Positions 42,558-52,252 are shown, numbered from the stretch's first letter. The stretch: DNA of 64,000 bases from an uncultured Treponema sp. (GCA_947166355.1 CAMVDX010000005.1:101650-165649), one strand, 5' to 3'. Notes: generated from the sequence alone by a model not told the origin. Program-made: numbers and translations.

Positions 42558-44216
42558 TTATAATGAAAGATGGGTGAGCCCGGTAAATACCATAACAACT
42601 CCATGCTCATTACAATAATTTATAAATTCATCATCAGAAGGAGTTCCTCCAGTTTGAAGAATTGCCTTTACTCCACTGTTTATAAGCATTGTGGTTGCTT
42701 CAGTAAATGGAATTGCGGCATCACAAACCAGAACTTCTCCAAGATTGCTTCTGTCAATTTCGTTGTTAACATGGAAGTCATCTCCGGGTAAGCCGACTGC
42801 TCTTTCTGCACATTTTAGAGCTTCATACCACACGCCTTCCAGCGCCCGCTTTGGTGAAGTACACCCCTGTGCAATTCCACAGATTGAATCCTGCTTTAAA
42901 AGAATTGCGTTATATGAACGGGCACTCATTGCAAGCAGCATTCCGAATACCATTTCATCAGTTTGAATTTGAGACGGGCGGTTTTTTGTACGAATCTTCC
43001 ACTGATGGAAAAGTGTTGTATCTTTGGTTTGAACCAGAAGTCCGCCGTTTATATAATGGCCTTCAAGATCAATGTTTGTAATTTTTGAGGAAGGAACAAG
43101 TTTAGTTTTTTTGTTCTGCGAGAGAATCTGTTTTGCTTCTGGTGTAAAGCTTGGCGCAACTATTGCCGCAAAATCACCTTTGATAATTTCTTCGGCTGCT
43201 TCTCCGTTTATAACGGCACTACAGGCAAAAACTGTATCTTTTGTAGAAACCGAATCATAGGTAAAGGTTTTCTTAAAGGATTCAAGAACATTAGATGCAT
43301 GTGCCGCACCAAGAATAGAGCCGAATTTTACAACGAGAGAAAAAACTGTTCCGGTAAAAGGAGTAAATTGTGTCGTAAACTCGTAACCGTCACTGTTCAT
43401 GCTTTTTACTGTCGGCTGATTTTTTAAGAGTGCAAACAGAGAGTTGATTTGTCCCCATGCAAAAGAAATATCATTTACAAGAGTGTATGGCAAATCTTTT
43501 CCTTGAGCTTTTAAAAAGTTTCCTACTGTTCCAACTTCAGTTGGCGTTTTATAAAGATATGCTGACTGCTGTGAATTAATTCCGCTGTGAAGCTGAAGCT
43601 CACGCTTAAAAGGCAGCATAAAATAATTCATGAACTGTTCGTTGAACTTTTGACTTTGAAGAATAGAAGCAGAAAGACCTGCATCATAGGCTGAAACAAG
43701 ATTAAGAGCTTTTGCAGCAAGATAGATTCTAAAATCCCTTAAGATATTGTCTGTGCGGAGTTGAATCATTGCTTCTTTGTAATCTGCCGGGTCTGTAAGA
43801 ATCAAAAGATTTTCATAATTTCTAAAGGCATTTCTGAGCAGCGTGGTTACAAAAAAATTCTTAGGGCAAAGCTGATTGTCGAACTGTTTTGAAACTATTG
43901 ATGTATTAATTATTGGCAAAACATTCATGCAGATAATGTAGATATTGTTTTCTTCTGAATCTGGACGAGGAATATATTCTTCATCTTCTTCATGATACTT
44001 TGTAAGCATTACTTTTCGGATGAGGCTTGAAGTATCGCTCATGAACATATTGTTTTCGGAAAGGGCATTTTCCTTAGTTACCGGAATTTTCTGCTTTCGG
44101 AGAATTTCTTCTGTTTTGTTTGCAGAAAGAATTGTCCAGCCGGATGATGCAAGGAACTCGGCAAACTCAACGAGATTTTCTGTGTTTTCTACGTGAATTA
44201 CAGCTCTCTTTGTCAT
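42558..44216 (-). CDS. PurH-like protein (AICAR formyltransferase / IMP cyclohydrolase family) with eroded motifs
   Basis: The 552-residue protein has the overall PurH layout: an N-terminal MGS-like cyclohydrolase part (LVEFAEFLASSGWTILSANKT), a transformylase part (FAAIVAPSFTPEAKQIL, GIAQGCTSPKRA) and the diagnostic end (ILQTGGTPSDDEFINY...VVMVFTG). Yet key motifs are altered: VKHxNPCG reads VKFGSILGA, and the cyclohydrolase DGRVKTLHPKIHGG stretch is not recognisable. It may be a divergent but active enzyme or a repurposed paralogue. It is divergent from aroA, with TAAAAT 8 nt before the ATG and no Shine-Dalgarno. Confidence 0.8.
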   Translation of the reverse strand: MTKRAVIHVENTENLVEFAEFLASSGWTILSANKTEEILRKQKIPVTKENALSENNMFMSDTSSLIRKVMLTKYHEEDEEYIPRPDSEENNIYIICMNVLPIINTSIVSKQFDNQLCPKNFFVTTLLRNAFRNYENLLILTDPADYKEAMIQLRTDNILRDFRIYLAAKALNLVSAYDAGLSASILQSQKFNEQFMNYFMLPFKRELQLHSGINSQQSAYLYKTPTEVGTVGNFLKAQGKDLPYTLVNDISFAWGQINSLFALLKNQPTVKSMNSDGYEFTTQFTPFTGTVFSLVVKFGSILGAAHASNVLESFKKTFTYDSVSTKDTVFACSAVINGEAAEEIIKGDFAAIVAPSFTPEAKQILSQNKKTKLVPSSKITNIDLEGHYINGGLLVQTKDTTLFHQWKIRTKNRPSQIQTDEMVFGMLLAMSARSYNAILLKQDSICGIAQGCTSPKRALEGVWYEALKCAERAVGLPGDDFHVNNEIDRSNLGEVLVCDAAIPFTEATTMLINSGVKAILQTGGTPSDDEFINYCNEHGVVMVFTGLTHLSL

Positions 44217-44224
44217 ATAACTTT

Positions 44225-44230
44225 ATTTTA
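44225..44230 (-). promoter_or_regulatory. Candidate -10 of purH-like gene, near-leaderless
   Basis: TAAAAT on the minus strand ends 8 nt before the ATG; no ribosome binding site is present and the -35 is not clear. Confidence 0.4.
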
Positions 44231-44246
44231 TCAGAAAAGAAACTAA

Positions 44247-44276
44247 TTGAAAATAGACAAATAAATAATGTAAAAT
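44247..44276 (+). promoter_or_regulatory. Promoter of aroA, probably leaderless
   Basis: TTGAAA and TAAAAT are separated by 18 nt, and only GACGTC lies between the -10 and the ATG, so transcription should start at or beside the A of ATG. Confidence 0.6.
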
Positions 44277-44282
44277 GACGTC

Positions 44283-45674
44283 ATGAAAGCAATAGCTAAA
44301 AAGTCTGTACTGTCGGGACATATTACTGTTCCTGGCTCTAAAAGTCATACAATCCGCGCGCTTATTCTTGCGGCAATGGCGGATGGTATTTCACATATTT
44401 CAAATCCTTTACCAAGTAATGATTGTCTTTCAACTGCAGCGGCTGTTCGTAAGATAGGTGCTGATGTTGATTTTGGAAACTCAGAAAATGAGGTCGGAAA
44501 TTCGAATGAAAACTCGGCAGAAAAATCGGTCGGAAACTCTGCCGGCGGTACGGTGTGGACCGTCAAAGGAGCTGGTGCCGGCTTGCATTTACCGGATGGT
44601 GAAATTGATGTTGGAAACTCTGGTTCTCTTATGTATTTTTTGTGTCCTGTGCTTTCGACTTTGAGTGGTGAATGTACGTTTACCGGCGATGAGTCAATCT
44701 GCCGGCGTCCTGTAAATCATCTCATTGATGCACTTTGTCAGCTTGGTGCAGATGCCCGCAGCCTTAAAGGCGGTGAGACTCCACCATTCAGCTTCTGCGG
44801 TCCGATTGATGTAAATAGAACTCTTGTTACCGAAGGTGCTCTTTCTCAGTATATCTCTGGCTTTATGATGGCGGCTTCTCGTTTAAATGGAACTCTGAAA
44901 ATGGAGCTCTGGAATCCTAAAGAAACTCCATATCTCACAATGACAAAGCTCTGGCTTGAGAGTGTAGGGGTGCCGGTTAATATTTCTTCTGATTTTAAAA
45001 AAATCAGTGTAACAGGTCCTGTGCCGTTTAAAGCCTTTGACAGAGCAGTTCCTTCGGATTGGGAAGGAGTTGCGTTTCCGCTTATTGCGGCTTTAATTTC
45101 GGACAGCGAAATTGTAATTGATAATGTGGACGGTTCTGGCAGTCAGGGTGATGATAAAATTGTAGAGGTTCTGCAGTCTGTTGGAGCAGATATTGAATGG
45201 AAGCGTGATGAAGAAAAGCTGATTGTTCGCGGCGGAAAAGCTCTTTCGACTAAGAATCTGCCGGGCGGTGAGCTTGTTGTAGAAATGTCGGCGTTCCCGG
45301 ATGCAATCTGTGCCCTTGCAGTTATTGCCTGCTTTATTGAAGGAAAAACTGTTTTTACTGATATTGATATCTGCCGTAAAAAAGAAACCGACCGTATTAA
45401 AGCTATGACTAGCGAGCTTACAAAGCTTGGCGCTAAAATAGTTGATGAAGGGGAACGACTCGTAGTATATGGAGATGGCGGAAAGGCTCTTCACGGCGGC
45501 GAGGTTGAATCGTTCAAGGATCATAGAATTGTTATGTCGCTTGCATGCATGGGGCTTGGTCTTAATGAAGGTGATAAAATCACAGTAAACGATGCCGAGT
45601 GGTGCAGTGTGACCTTCCCGCATTTTTTTGAAGTGATGAACAAAATCGGAGCAAATTTCGAGATAATTCAATAA
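44283..45674 (+). CDS. aroA: 3-phosphoshikimate 1-carboxyvinyltransferase (EPSP synthase)
   Basis: This 463-residue enzyme of the shikimate pathway joins shikimate-3-phosphate and PEP. Seen are VPGSKSHTIRALILAA, the GNSGSLMYFL loop, the CRRPVNHLIDAL stretch, the Asp/Glu of the second domain (MSAFPDAICALAV) and RKKETDRIKAM. It is slightly long; the extra residues come from a low-complexity, locally repetitive stretch (about 60-95, rich in GNS/NEN) in a surface loop. An apparently leaderless promoter drives it, divergent from the purH-like gene. Confidence 0.95.
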   Translation: MKAIAKKSVLSGHITVPGSKSHTIRALILAAMADGISHISNPLPSNDCLSTAAAVRKIGADVDFGNSENEVGNSNENSAEKSVGNSAGGTVWTVKGAGAGLHLPDGEIDVGNSGSLMYFLCPVLSTLSGECTFTGDESICRRPVNHLIDALCQLGADARSLKGGETPPFSFCGPIDVNRTLVTEGALSQYISGFMMAASRLNGTLKMELWNPKETPYLTMTKLWLESVGVPVNISSDFKKISVTGPVPFKAFDRAVPSDWEGVAFPLIAALISDSEIVIDNVDGSGSQGDDKIVEVLQSVGADIEWKRDEEKLIVRGGKALSTKNLPGGELVVEMSAFPDAICALAVIACFIEGKTVFTDIDICRKKETDRIKAMTSELTKLGAKIVDEGERLVVYGDGGKALHGGEVESFKDHRIVMSLACMGLGLNEGDKITVNDAEWCSVTFPHFFEVMNKIGANFEIIQ

Positions 45675-45756
45675 AATTTTCAAAAAATTAAAAGTTTTTT
45701 TTCAGATTTTTGTCAAAAAAAGAAAATTGAGGCAATTATTATATACGGAGGTTTAT

Positions 45757-46815
45757 ATGAAATTGTTTCAATTTATAGGCATGCTCTGTATGTTTTTTCT
45801 CATTATGGTGATCGGCGTTTCCTGTAAGGAACAGCTGGTGCCCGGACAGACCTTTGGGAAAGAAGATGAGGCCACTGAAGAGGCGGGGGCGGAGTCAGAT
45901 TCTGGCGGAAGAAAAGTTACTTTTGCCTGCTGGAATACTCAGACTTTTTTTGATGCGCAATGTGATGGAACTGAGTACACTGAATTTCAGAGGCCCGAAA
46001 AGTGGACCGCGGCAATGTATTCAAAGAGGCTGGATTCACTTTGTGAAGTAATGACTGCTTTAAATCCTGACATAATGGTGCTTGAAGAAATTGAAAATGA
46101 ATCTGTTGTGCAGGATATTGCAAACAGATTTGCCGGAAGCTCCTGGGACAAAAAGAAAAGCTGGCAGTATGCGGGATTTGCAAAGAAGCCTGGAACAGCC
46201 ATAGGTTGCGCTGTATTTTCACGATTAGAATTATCAGCGTTAAAAGTTCATTCACTTGATATAAGATTATATGAAACTAAACAGCCGGCAAGTCGCCCGC
46301 TTATGGAACTGGGAATTAAGTGTGACGACAAAGATTTTACACTTTTTGTGTGTCACTGGAAATCAAAATCTGGAGGCGAAGAAGAAACAGAAATCTGGCG
46401 TGACTGGCAGGAAAGCGTACTTGCCCGCAGACTTTGTGAACTTCAGAGTTATAGAATACCTGTTGTTGTTTGCGGAGATTTTAACCGTAATGCTGAAGAC
46501 TTTATTATAATTCCAAGAAAAAATGATGGTGTGAATATGGTTTTTCGTGGAATGGGTGGACAAAGGGCGGAAGCAAGTTCGCCATGGATAACATCTGCAG
46601 GTACTGTAAAAAAAGATAATGGCAGTTATTTTTATAAGGATAGCTGGGAGCGTATAGACAATATTTTTTCATGTGGAGATATAAAAGTATCCCGCTTTCA
46701 GGCAGTAGCAATGCCACCTTTTGCAGATGAAGAAGGAAAGCCTGTTTCTTATAAAATGTATAATGAGTCCGGGTATTCAGACCATCTGCCGTTAAAATGC
46801 ATACTTACATTTTAA
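45757..46815 (+). CDS. Endonuclease/exonuclease/phosphatase-fold lipoprotein
   Basis: From ATG 45757 (CGGAGG upstream) the 352-residue protein has a signal peptide with lipobox IGVSC, an acidic linker and an EEP (DNase I-like) domain. FACWNTQTFFD gives the metal-binding Asn, MVLEEIENE the Glu, VVCGDFNRN the Asp/Asn and SGYSDHLPL the catalytic Asp-His. It is probably a surface nuclease that scavenges extracellular DNA for nucleotides, or a phosphodiesterase. The tracked start at 45727 is unsupported. Confidence 0.88.
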   Translation: MKLFQFIGMLCMFFLIMVIGVSCKEQLVPGQTFGKEDEATEEAGAESDSGGRKVTFACWNTQTFFDAQCDGTEYTEFQRPEKWTAAMYSKRLDSLCEVMTALNPDIMVLEEIENESVVQDIANRFAGSSWDKKKSWQYAGFAKKPGTAIGCAVFSRLELSALKVHSLDIRLYETKQPASRPLMELGIKCDDKDFTLFVCHWKSKSGGEEETEIWRDWQESVLARRLCELQSYRIPVVVCGDFNRNAEDFIIIPRKNDGVNMVFRGMGGQRAEASSPWITSAGTVKKDNGSYFYKDSWERIDNIFSCGDIKVSRFQAVAMPPFADEEGKPVSYKMYNESGYSDHLPLKCILTF

Positions 46816-46852
46816 TTGCGTTATCGTTAATTGATTTATCGGAATGAAAGCA

Positions 46853-47416
46853 TCATTTTATAAGCACCCAGGTTGCACCTGTTCCGCCTTCGGCTTTTGT
46901 TTTTGGATGGCCGGAGGTGCCGCAGCGTTTGTCGTGTTCTATAAAACGTCTTACAAGCTCTCCAAGTACCGGGTCAGAACCATGTGAATGAATTCCTTTA
47001 CCGTGGATAATAAGCACCTTGCTAAGCCCTCGAGCTTTGCAGTCGGTTATAAAACGATTGAGAACTTCTACGGCTTCGTCCTGATGCAGACCGTGAAGGT
47101 CAAGTCGGGCTTCAGGTTTCATGTTTAAAAGATAATTACGATCATAAAGCTTTGAACGCTCTTCCTGTTCTTCAGCAATCTTGTCTTTGTCTATAGTTCC
47201 ATAACGGCGGAGCCACATTTCCATAGGATTAATCTGTTTTGAATTGTCTGCACGAAGCTGTGCCTCAAAATCTTTTTCGGCGGCGCGGGCTTTTTCTTCT
47301 TTTGTAGGGGCATTGGCTTTTTTATGAGAAACCTGATTTTTAACGCTTTCTTTCTGTTTTTTTAACTGTTGTTTCTGCATCGAATCCCATTGATCCAGAA
47401 TATCGCCCATATCCAT
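46853..47416 (-). CDS. Smr-domain protein
   Basis: The 187-residue protein ends in a Smr domain (LDLHGLHQDEAVEVLNRFI, VLIIHGKGIHSHG, GGTGATWVLIK) after a charged helical N-terminus (KQQLKKQKESVKNQ). Smr domains nick nucleic acid; bacterial stand-alone members cleave mRNA on collided ribosomes. The LDLHG and HGKG motifs needed for nuclease action are intact. It is the last gene of the Bat operon, 12 nt after the BatD-like gene, with AGAGGT before the ATG. Confidence 0.88.
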   Translation of the reverse strand: MDMGDILDQWDSMQKQQLKKQKESVKNQVSHKKANAPTKEEKARAAEKDFEAQLRADNSKQINPMEMWLRRYGTIDKDKIAEEQEERSKLYDRNYLLNMKPEARLDLHGLHQDEAVEVLNRFITDCKARGLSKVLIIHGKGIHSHGSDPVLGELVRRFIEHDKRCGTSGHPKTKAEGGTGATWVLIK

Positions 47417-47428
47417 AAAAATACCTCT

Positions 47429-48850
47429 TTACTTAATTATAATAATTTTGTCTGTAGTACACCAGCCGCCGTTTTTACCAAGTTCAACGTAAAACCATTT
47501 TCCGGTTTTTTCAAGAATGCGGACTTTGCTTCCAGCTGTCAGTTCTACTGCGGATTCAGCTTTTTCTGCCGGAATAGAATAAATCTTACAGCCGGTACAG
47601 ATTCCGTATTTTTCATTTCTTCTGATAAGGCTGTAAATTGATGTAATCATAGAAACTACAAGAATTGTTATAAAAACAAGCAGTTTTATTTTTTGATTTT
47701 TGCGGATTGCAAGAATCAGTAAAATCAGAGAGGCAAGAATCAGCGCCAGTGAAATATACATCAGAATTGAAGGAAAGATTTTTAATGAAGATGGAGGCAG
47801 ATTCAGAGAACTTTCAAAACTGCTGCGATTTTTTTTTGCAGAAAAATAATTTAAAAAAGCATAGTGTTCTTTTGTATAAAGTTCTGAAAGTTTTTTGCAG
47901 TCTTCATAAGTTACAGTAATTTTTTGAGAGGGTGTTTCAAATTCTGTCTGCTGAAAGAAAGCGTCAGAAAAAATATCAGATTCTTTTTGATTTTGAACAA
48001 CAGATGAGCCTTCAATAAAGTTGATAATAATCTCAGGAAGCAGAAGCTCATTTCTATAGCCACGGTAATCTGTGGCTGCAAGCTTAAATTTCGGAAGAGC
48101 CTGTTCACCAGTGGTAAGGGCTGTCCATTCAAAATCAGCTACAGGAATAAGCTCGTGAGAATAATTACGTTCACGAAATTTGATTTCAGAAAAATCATAT
48201 TCTTTTGTCTGAGTAAAAATAGAATCCTTTGGAATGTCCCAGGTGAACTGAACCAGCTGAGTTGCATACTGAAGATTTACAGTAAAGTGTAATTTTTTAC
48301 CCATTGATGCTGTAAAGAGAGGAGAGGCGGAGGCAGGGGAATCAGAGAAAACCGTAGTTCCGTTATCAAAAACAATTACGACTCGTGCATTCATTTTTGC
48401 AGGATCGTTTGTGATTTCAACTTTATCAAAATCAATCTGACGGCGGTGGTTCTGAATCATAACTGAAAGCGGAGACAATGTGTAACTTCCACTTTTTTCA
48501 AAGCTATACCAGATTTCGATTATTGTGCCGTTATAGTCATCAGAATAAAAATCTGTCTTACGCATAGTGCGGAAATTTATATCCTGTTTTTGTTCTGTAG
48601 AAATAACCTGCACCTGCGAAGGAACAGCCTTTGGAATTATTACTGAAAATTTTATATCTTCTTTTGCAAAAAGGTTTTGTCCTTCTGATGGAGAAAGCTT
48701 GAGATTTCGAATTTCTGCCGCAGTAAGAATCTGAGATTGAGACTGCGTAAAAGCTGGCAGAGTTATAAAAAGAGAACTAAATAGAATTGAAAAAGAAACT
48801 AAAAATCTTCTGCAAGATTTGAAGACTGTTGTGATTCGCTGTTTTTCCAT
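47429..48850 (-). CDS. BatD-like membrane protein with C-terminal SH3 domain
   Basis: The 473-residue protein has a signal peptide (FSILFSSLFITLPAFT), beta-sandwich repeats resembling BatD (LKLSPSEGQNLFAKEDIKFSV, IEIWYSFEKSGSYTL), one transmembrane helix (ILMYISLALILASLILLILAI) then a second, and a bacterial SH3 end (AVELTAGSKVRILEKTGKWF...GGWCTTDKI). The order BatD then SH3 is as seen in several Bat clusters. It overlaps the Bat fusion gene by 52 nt. Probably presents its beta-domains in the periplasm to the VWA proteins. Confidence 0.78.
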   Translation of the reverse strand: MEKQRITTVFKSCRRFLVSFSILFSSLFITLPAFTQSQSQILTAAEIRNLKLSPSEGQNLFAKEDIKFSVIIPKAVPSQVQVISTEQKQDINFRTMRKTDFYSDDYNGTIIEIWYSFEKSGSYTLSPLSVMIQNHRRQIDFDKVEITNDPAKMNARVVIVFDNGTTVFSDSPASASPLFTASMGKKLHFTVNLQYATQLVQFTWDIPKDSIFTQTKEYDFSEIKFRERNYSHELIPVADFEWTALTTGEQALPKFKLAATDYRGYRNELLLPEIIINFIEGSSVVQNQKESDIFSDAFFQQTEFETPSQKITVTYEDCKKLSELYTKEHYAFLNYFSAKKNRSSFESSLNLPPSSLKIFPSILMYISLALILASLILLILAIRKNQKIKLLVFITILVVSMITSIYSLIRRNEKYGICTGCKIYSIPAEKAESAVELTAGSKVRILEKTGKWFYVELGKNGGWCTTDKIIIIK

Positions 48851-51300
48851 TGTTTCTGGTCATTCTCCTTAATATGTTCAAAAACGGCTTTTTCCAGATT
48901 TTGAGGAGTCTGGTCATCCTGAGTAGATTGAATTGCATTGCTCTCGTTTTGATGTCCGCGGCCTTCTGCCATCTGCATTGAAAGCTCGAGATTGATTTTT
49001 GCTTCGATTTTTGAATTGTCAATCTGTAATGCTTTTTTAAAGAAATCTTGTGCCTCTTCAAAGTCAGAATTTCTGTGGGCAATTACGCCGGCATTATAAC
49101 AGGCCGCATAGCGGACTTCATCTGGAACAGATTCTGAATCGTCAGCAAGTGATGTAAATAAATTCATTGCTTCATCAGTTTCGCCAAGCATGATATAGGC
49201 GGTAGCTAAATCATAAATTGCATAACTCATATTTTGTTCGTTGTTGCGTGCAGTAGAATTTTCTGAGGCCTTCATAAATCGCGAAACAGAATGACGGTAT
49301 TGCTTTTTGTGATAAGAAATGGTTCCTTTTAGAATCTCGGCAGTATCAGAAGAACAGCCGGAAAAAAGAATTGTAAAAACAGAAAGTGCAACCGCAGCCT
49401 GCTTGGGAGAGGCATGGAAGAATCTGGCAAAATTAAATTCTGTGAGGACATAACTGAGAATAAACGAAATTACCGCGAGTGCAAGAAAAAGCTTGTAGCG
49501 CGGAACCGGCTTCATTTCATAAGCGGTAATCATGCTTTCTGCGCCAGCCGAATTCAGCTGAGAAAGCAGCGATATTGCAGACCCTTTTTCTTCTGCAGAA
49601 ATGTAAGTAGGCGCAGAATGTCCTTTGAAAAAACTATATTTTTTAGATGCCTCAGAAACCGCGCTTTCCAAATGGCTGCGGCGGAGGGCCGTCATCACCT
49701 GAGTTTTACCGTCGCCGGCCATAACAGGACTTTCTTCTTCTTTGCCAAAGCCGATTATCGTAACCGGAATGCCCGACTTCTGACATTCGTTCAGCGCCGG
49801 CACAAGCTGGCCGTCTGTTTCCTCGCCATCTGTAAATACCCAGATTCGGCCGGCAGATGCGTGGTTAGCAGGGAATGCGCCGCGGGCCTTCAAAATCCCT
49901 TTGCCAAGGCTTGTTCCCGGCACCGTCATGAGAGACGGCGACATTACAGACAAAAGAGATTCCGTCATTGCAAAATCATCAGTCAAAGGAATTGCCGCAA
50001 CGCCATCTCCCTTTGCAAGAATAATCGCAACGGAAACGCCTTCCATCCGGCTGATCAGTTTTTTTGCATAAACAGAAGCGGCTTCAAGTCTGGTGCTCGA
50101 GCCGTGCGCACCTGTACCAGGACAATCTCTTGCAAGCATGCTGTTTGAAATATCAAAAACCATTGCAACAGAATGACCGTTTTTCTGAACCGGAACAAGA
50201 TAAGAGCCCCACGAAATTCCTGAGCGTGCGATAAGAAGCATTACAAACGAAACCGAAAGAAAAGCCGAACGCACAAGAAGAATTCGTTTATGACGGAAGC
50301 AAATCATTTCTTTTAAAATTATGCGTTTTATAAACCAGGCAATTACGAGAATGATAATTGCGAGAGTCAAAAAGTTTTTATAGTAATAATTACTTACCGT
50401 GCGGTAAGTGTAGTTCGGAGTTACAGCTTCAATTTTTGTTACGGTTCCAAGTGTTGTAGAAAGCTCATCCAGAGACTGTGCTTCAAAATATCTTCCGTTC
50501 CCAATGGTAGAAATCTTTTTAAGTGAAGCAGGATTAAAGTTTGAATCCAAATGTCCGGAATAGATTTTGCCGGTAGCAGGATCGGTATACTCAATAGGAA
50601 CTCTTCCTTTAGAGCCGATTCCGACAACATAAACAGTAATCTCATTATCAGCAGCAAGACGGGCTGCTGTTTCAGGATGAATCTCTCCTGCGTTATTTTC
50701 GCCGTCAGTTAAAAGTACAATGCACTTTTTGGGCGCGGTAGAAGAAACCAGATGACATACTGCCGTACTTAAGCCGTCACCGATTGCAGAGCCGTTTCCA
50801 AAGGAACCAGCCGAAATATTGATAAGATGCTCAGTAAAAAAACTGTGGTCTGTTGTAGGCGGAACCAGAACTGCGGCATTACTTCCGAGGGCTACGAGAC
50901 CATAGCGGCTTGCATCATTTTCTTTTGTCAGTTTAAGAATTGCGTTTTTTGCAGCTTCAAGTCTCATTCCGCCATCCATATCTTTTGCAGACATAGAAGG
51001 GCTTGTATCGAGAACAAAAACAATATCAGTTCCAAGCGAGGTGTAAACTTTTTCCTGACTGGAAATAACAGGATCGGCAAAAGCTGCAATGCAGATTAAA
51101 AAGCCTGCGATAAGAAGAATCTGAGAAAGCACAGAAAGAAATTTTTGCGTATGTCCCTTCCAGGTAAAGCTGCGTCCTTCCCAGTCTGCGAGCACAGCCG
51201 GGAAAGAGATTTTTGCAAGAATTTTAAGATGCCGTAAAATATAAAGAAGAGGAATCAAAAGAATAAGCAGGAAAGCGGCAGGATTTTCAAAACTAGGCAA
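48799..51300 (-). CDS. Fused BatA-BatB-TPR (BatC) protein
   Basis: The 833-residue protein joins three Bat components. It opens with the BatA-type membrane segment (FENPAAFLLILLIPLLYIL), then VWA domain 1 with MIDAS DTSPSMS (about 90), transmembrane helices, a second VWA with MIDAS DISNSML and TDGEETDG, more helices, and a C-terminal TPR region (AACYNAGVIAHRNSDFEEAQDFF). The start is TTG 51300: AAAGGAGG lies 8 nt upstream, overlapping the previous stop; the tracked start at 51360 is inside the neighbour. Bat proteins with MoxR act in envelope stress or aerotolerance. Confidence 0.85.
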   Translation of the reverse strand: MPSFENPAAFLLILLIPLLYILRHLKILAKISFPAVLADWEGRSFTWKGHTQKFLSVLSQILLIAGFLICIAAFADPVISSQEKVYTSLGTDIVFVLDTSPSMSAKDMDGGMRLEAAKNAILKLTKENDASRYGLVALGSNAAVLVPPTTDHSFFTEHLINISAGSFGNGSAIGDGLSTAVCHLVSSTAPKKCIVLLTDGENNAGEIHPETAARLAADNEITVYVVGIGSKGRVPIEYTDPATGKIYSGHLDSNFNPASLKKISTIGNGRYFEAQSLDELSTTLGTVTKIEAVTPNYTYRTVSNYYYKNFLTLAIIILVIAWFIKRIILKEMICFRHKRILLVRSAFLSVSFVMLLIARSGISWGSYLVPVQKNGHSVAMVFDISNSMLARDCPGTGAHGSSTRLEAASVYAKKLISRMEGVSVAIILAKGDGVAAIPLTDDFAMTESLLSVMSPSLMTVPGTSLGKGILKARGAFPANHASAGRIWVFTDGEETDGQLVPALNECQKSGIPVTIIGFGKEEESPVMAGDGKTQVMTALRRSHLESAVSEASKKYSFFKGHSAPTYISAEEKGSAISLLSQLNSAGAESMITAYEMKPVPRYKLFLALAVISFILSYVLTEFNFARFFHASPKQAAVALSVFTILFSGCSSDTAEILKGTISYHKKQYRHSVSRFMKASENSTARNNEQNMSYAIYDLATAYIMLGETDEAMNLFTSLADDSESVPDEVRYAACYNAGVIAHRNSDFEEAQDFFKKALQIDNSKIEAKINLELSMQMAEGRGHQNESNAIQSTQDDQTPQNLEKAVFEHIKENDQKQWKNSESQQSSNLAEDF

Positions 51301-52243
51301 TTTCGTTTCCTCCTTTTGATTTTTCGGACTTATCTTTTTCAACAGTTTCCAGTGTTTCAATCTGAGCTGTAAGATTTTCTATCATCTTTTTTAATTCATC
51401 TTTTTCAAAAACTGCGTTATTACTATAGCGGATAAAATCTGTACGCACAAAGCTTGCTGCAATTTCGCCGAATGCTTCTTCTTTTATTTCTGAAAGAAGT
51501 CCGCCGGTTACCTTATAAAAGCCTGGCATAATTTCTGAAGTGGCTGCATGCGTAAATGGAAAATCAAAACGCACTTCAAGATAATTGCGAAGCGTCTTCT
51601 GAATTTTTTCGGCAGAAGCTTTTGCACTGCGCACTGGTTCTTCAGAGTTTTCTGCTTCTGCTGCAATTTTATATAAAGCACGGATGGTCTGCTTTTTGTT
51701 CTTTTTATATTTTTTCAAAAGGCGTCTTGTGTTCATATAAAACAAAAGGCTTTTTCGTTTTATAAAAAGTCTGATTAAAACAATCACAAGAATTATAATT
51801 GCTGCAAGCGTTCCGTAAAGCTTGTATGCTGTGCCCGGTAAAAGTAATGGTGCTGCTGTATCATGAAGTGATGTAGTGTTCAGATTATCTGTAGAAACAA
51901 GGGAGACAATAGGAACGGGTTCAAAAACAATTGTTACGTCTTCAAGTGTAAGATTCGGAAATTCTATGAGACCTGTTTTCCACGAAACAAAATTTAATGA
52001 GAGCTGGTAAAAGTCTACGCCGGCTGGTGAGAGAGTGATGCTTTTGATTTCGTAATCGTCGGAGAGGGCTGAGATCTCGGCGGTCACTGAGATGTCGGAA
52101 AGAGCTGAGACCTCGGCGGTTCCGTTTGCTGTAAGCTGTTTTAATGCAGAACTCGGACTGTTGAAAGTACAGCGGAGCTCGGCTGCATCGCCTATATAAA
52201 CTTTTTTGGGAACGAGAATCTGCTGTGGTGTAATTATCGTCAT
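51293..52243 (-). CDS. Bat-operon membrane protein (BatD/DUF4381-like)
   Basis: A 316-residue protein with an N-terminal beta-rich part lacking a signal peptide (VPKKVYIGDAAELRCTF), one transmembrane helix about 140-160 (LAAIIILVIVLIRLF) and a basic then helical C-terminus (RRLLKKYKKNKKQTIRALYKI) like DUF4381-type proteins. The N-part contains a local duplication (AEVSALSD, AEISALSD). AGGAG lies 6 nt before the ATG and only 9 nt separate it from the DUF58 gene. Likely a partner of the VWA proteins; family call is moderate. Confidence 0.65.
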   Translation of the reverse strand: MTIITPQQILVPKKVYIGDAAELRCTFNSPSSALKQLTANGTAEVSALSDISVTAEISALSDDYEIKSITLSPAGVDFYQLSLNFVSWKTGLIEFPNLTLEDVTIVFEPVPIVSLVSTDNLNTTSLHDTAAPLLLPGTAYKLYGTLAAIIILVIVLIRLFIKRKSLLFYMNTRRLLKKYKKNKKQTIRALYKIAAEAENSEEPVRSAKASAEKIQKTLRNYLEVRFDFPFTHAATSEIMPGFYKVTGGLLSEIKEEAFGEIAASFVRTDFIRYSNNAVFEKDELKKMIENLTAQIETLETVEKDKSEKSKGGNEIA

Positions 52244-52252
52244 CGCTGTCTC

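Noticed and set aside
45093-45683. 196-aa minus-strand ORF
   Set aside because: Antisense to aroA, which has all EPSP synthase motifs.
49414-50148. 244-aa plus-strand ORF
   Set aside because: Antisense to the Bat fusion protein; Cys/Arg/Asn-rich shadow.
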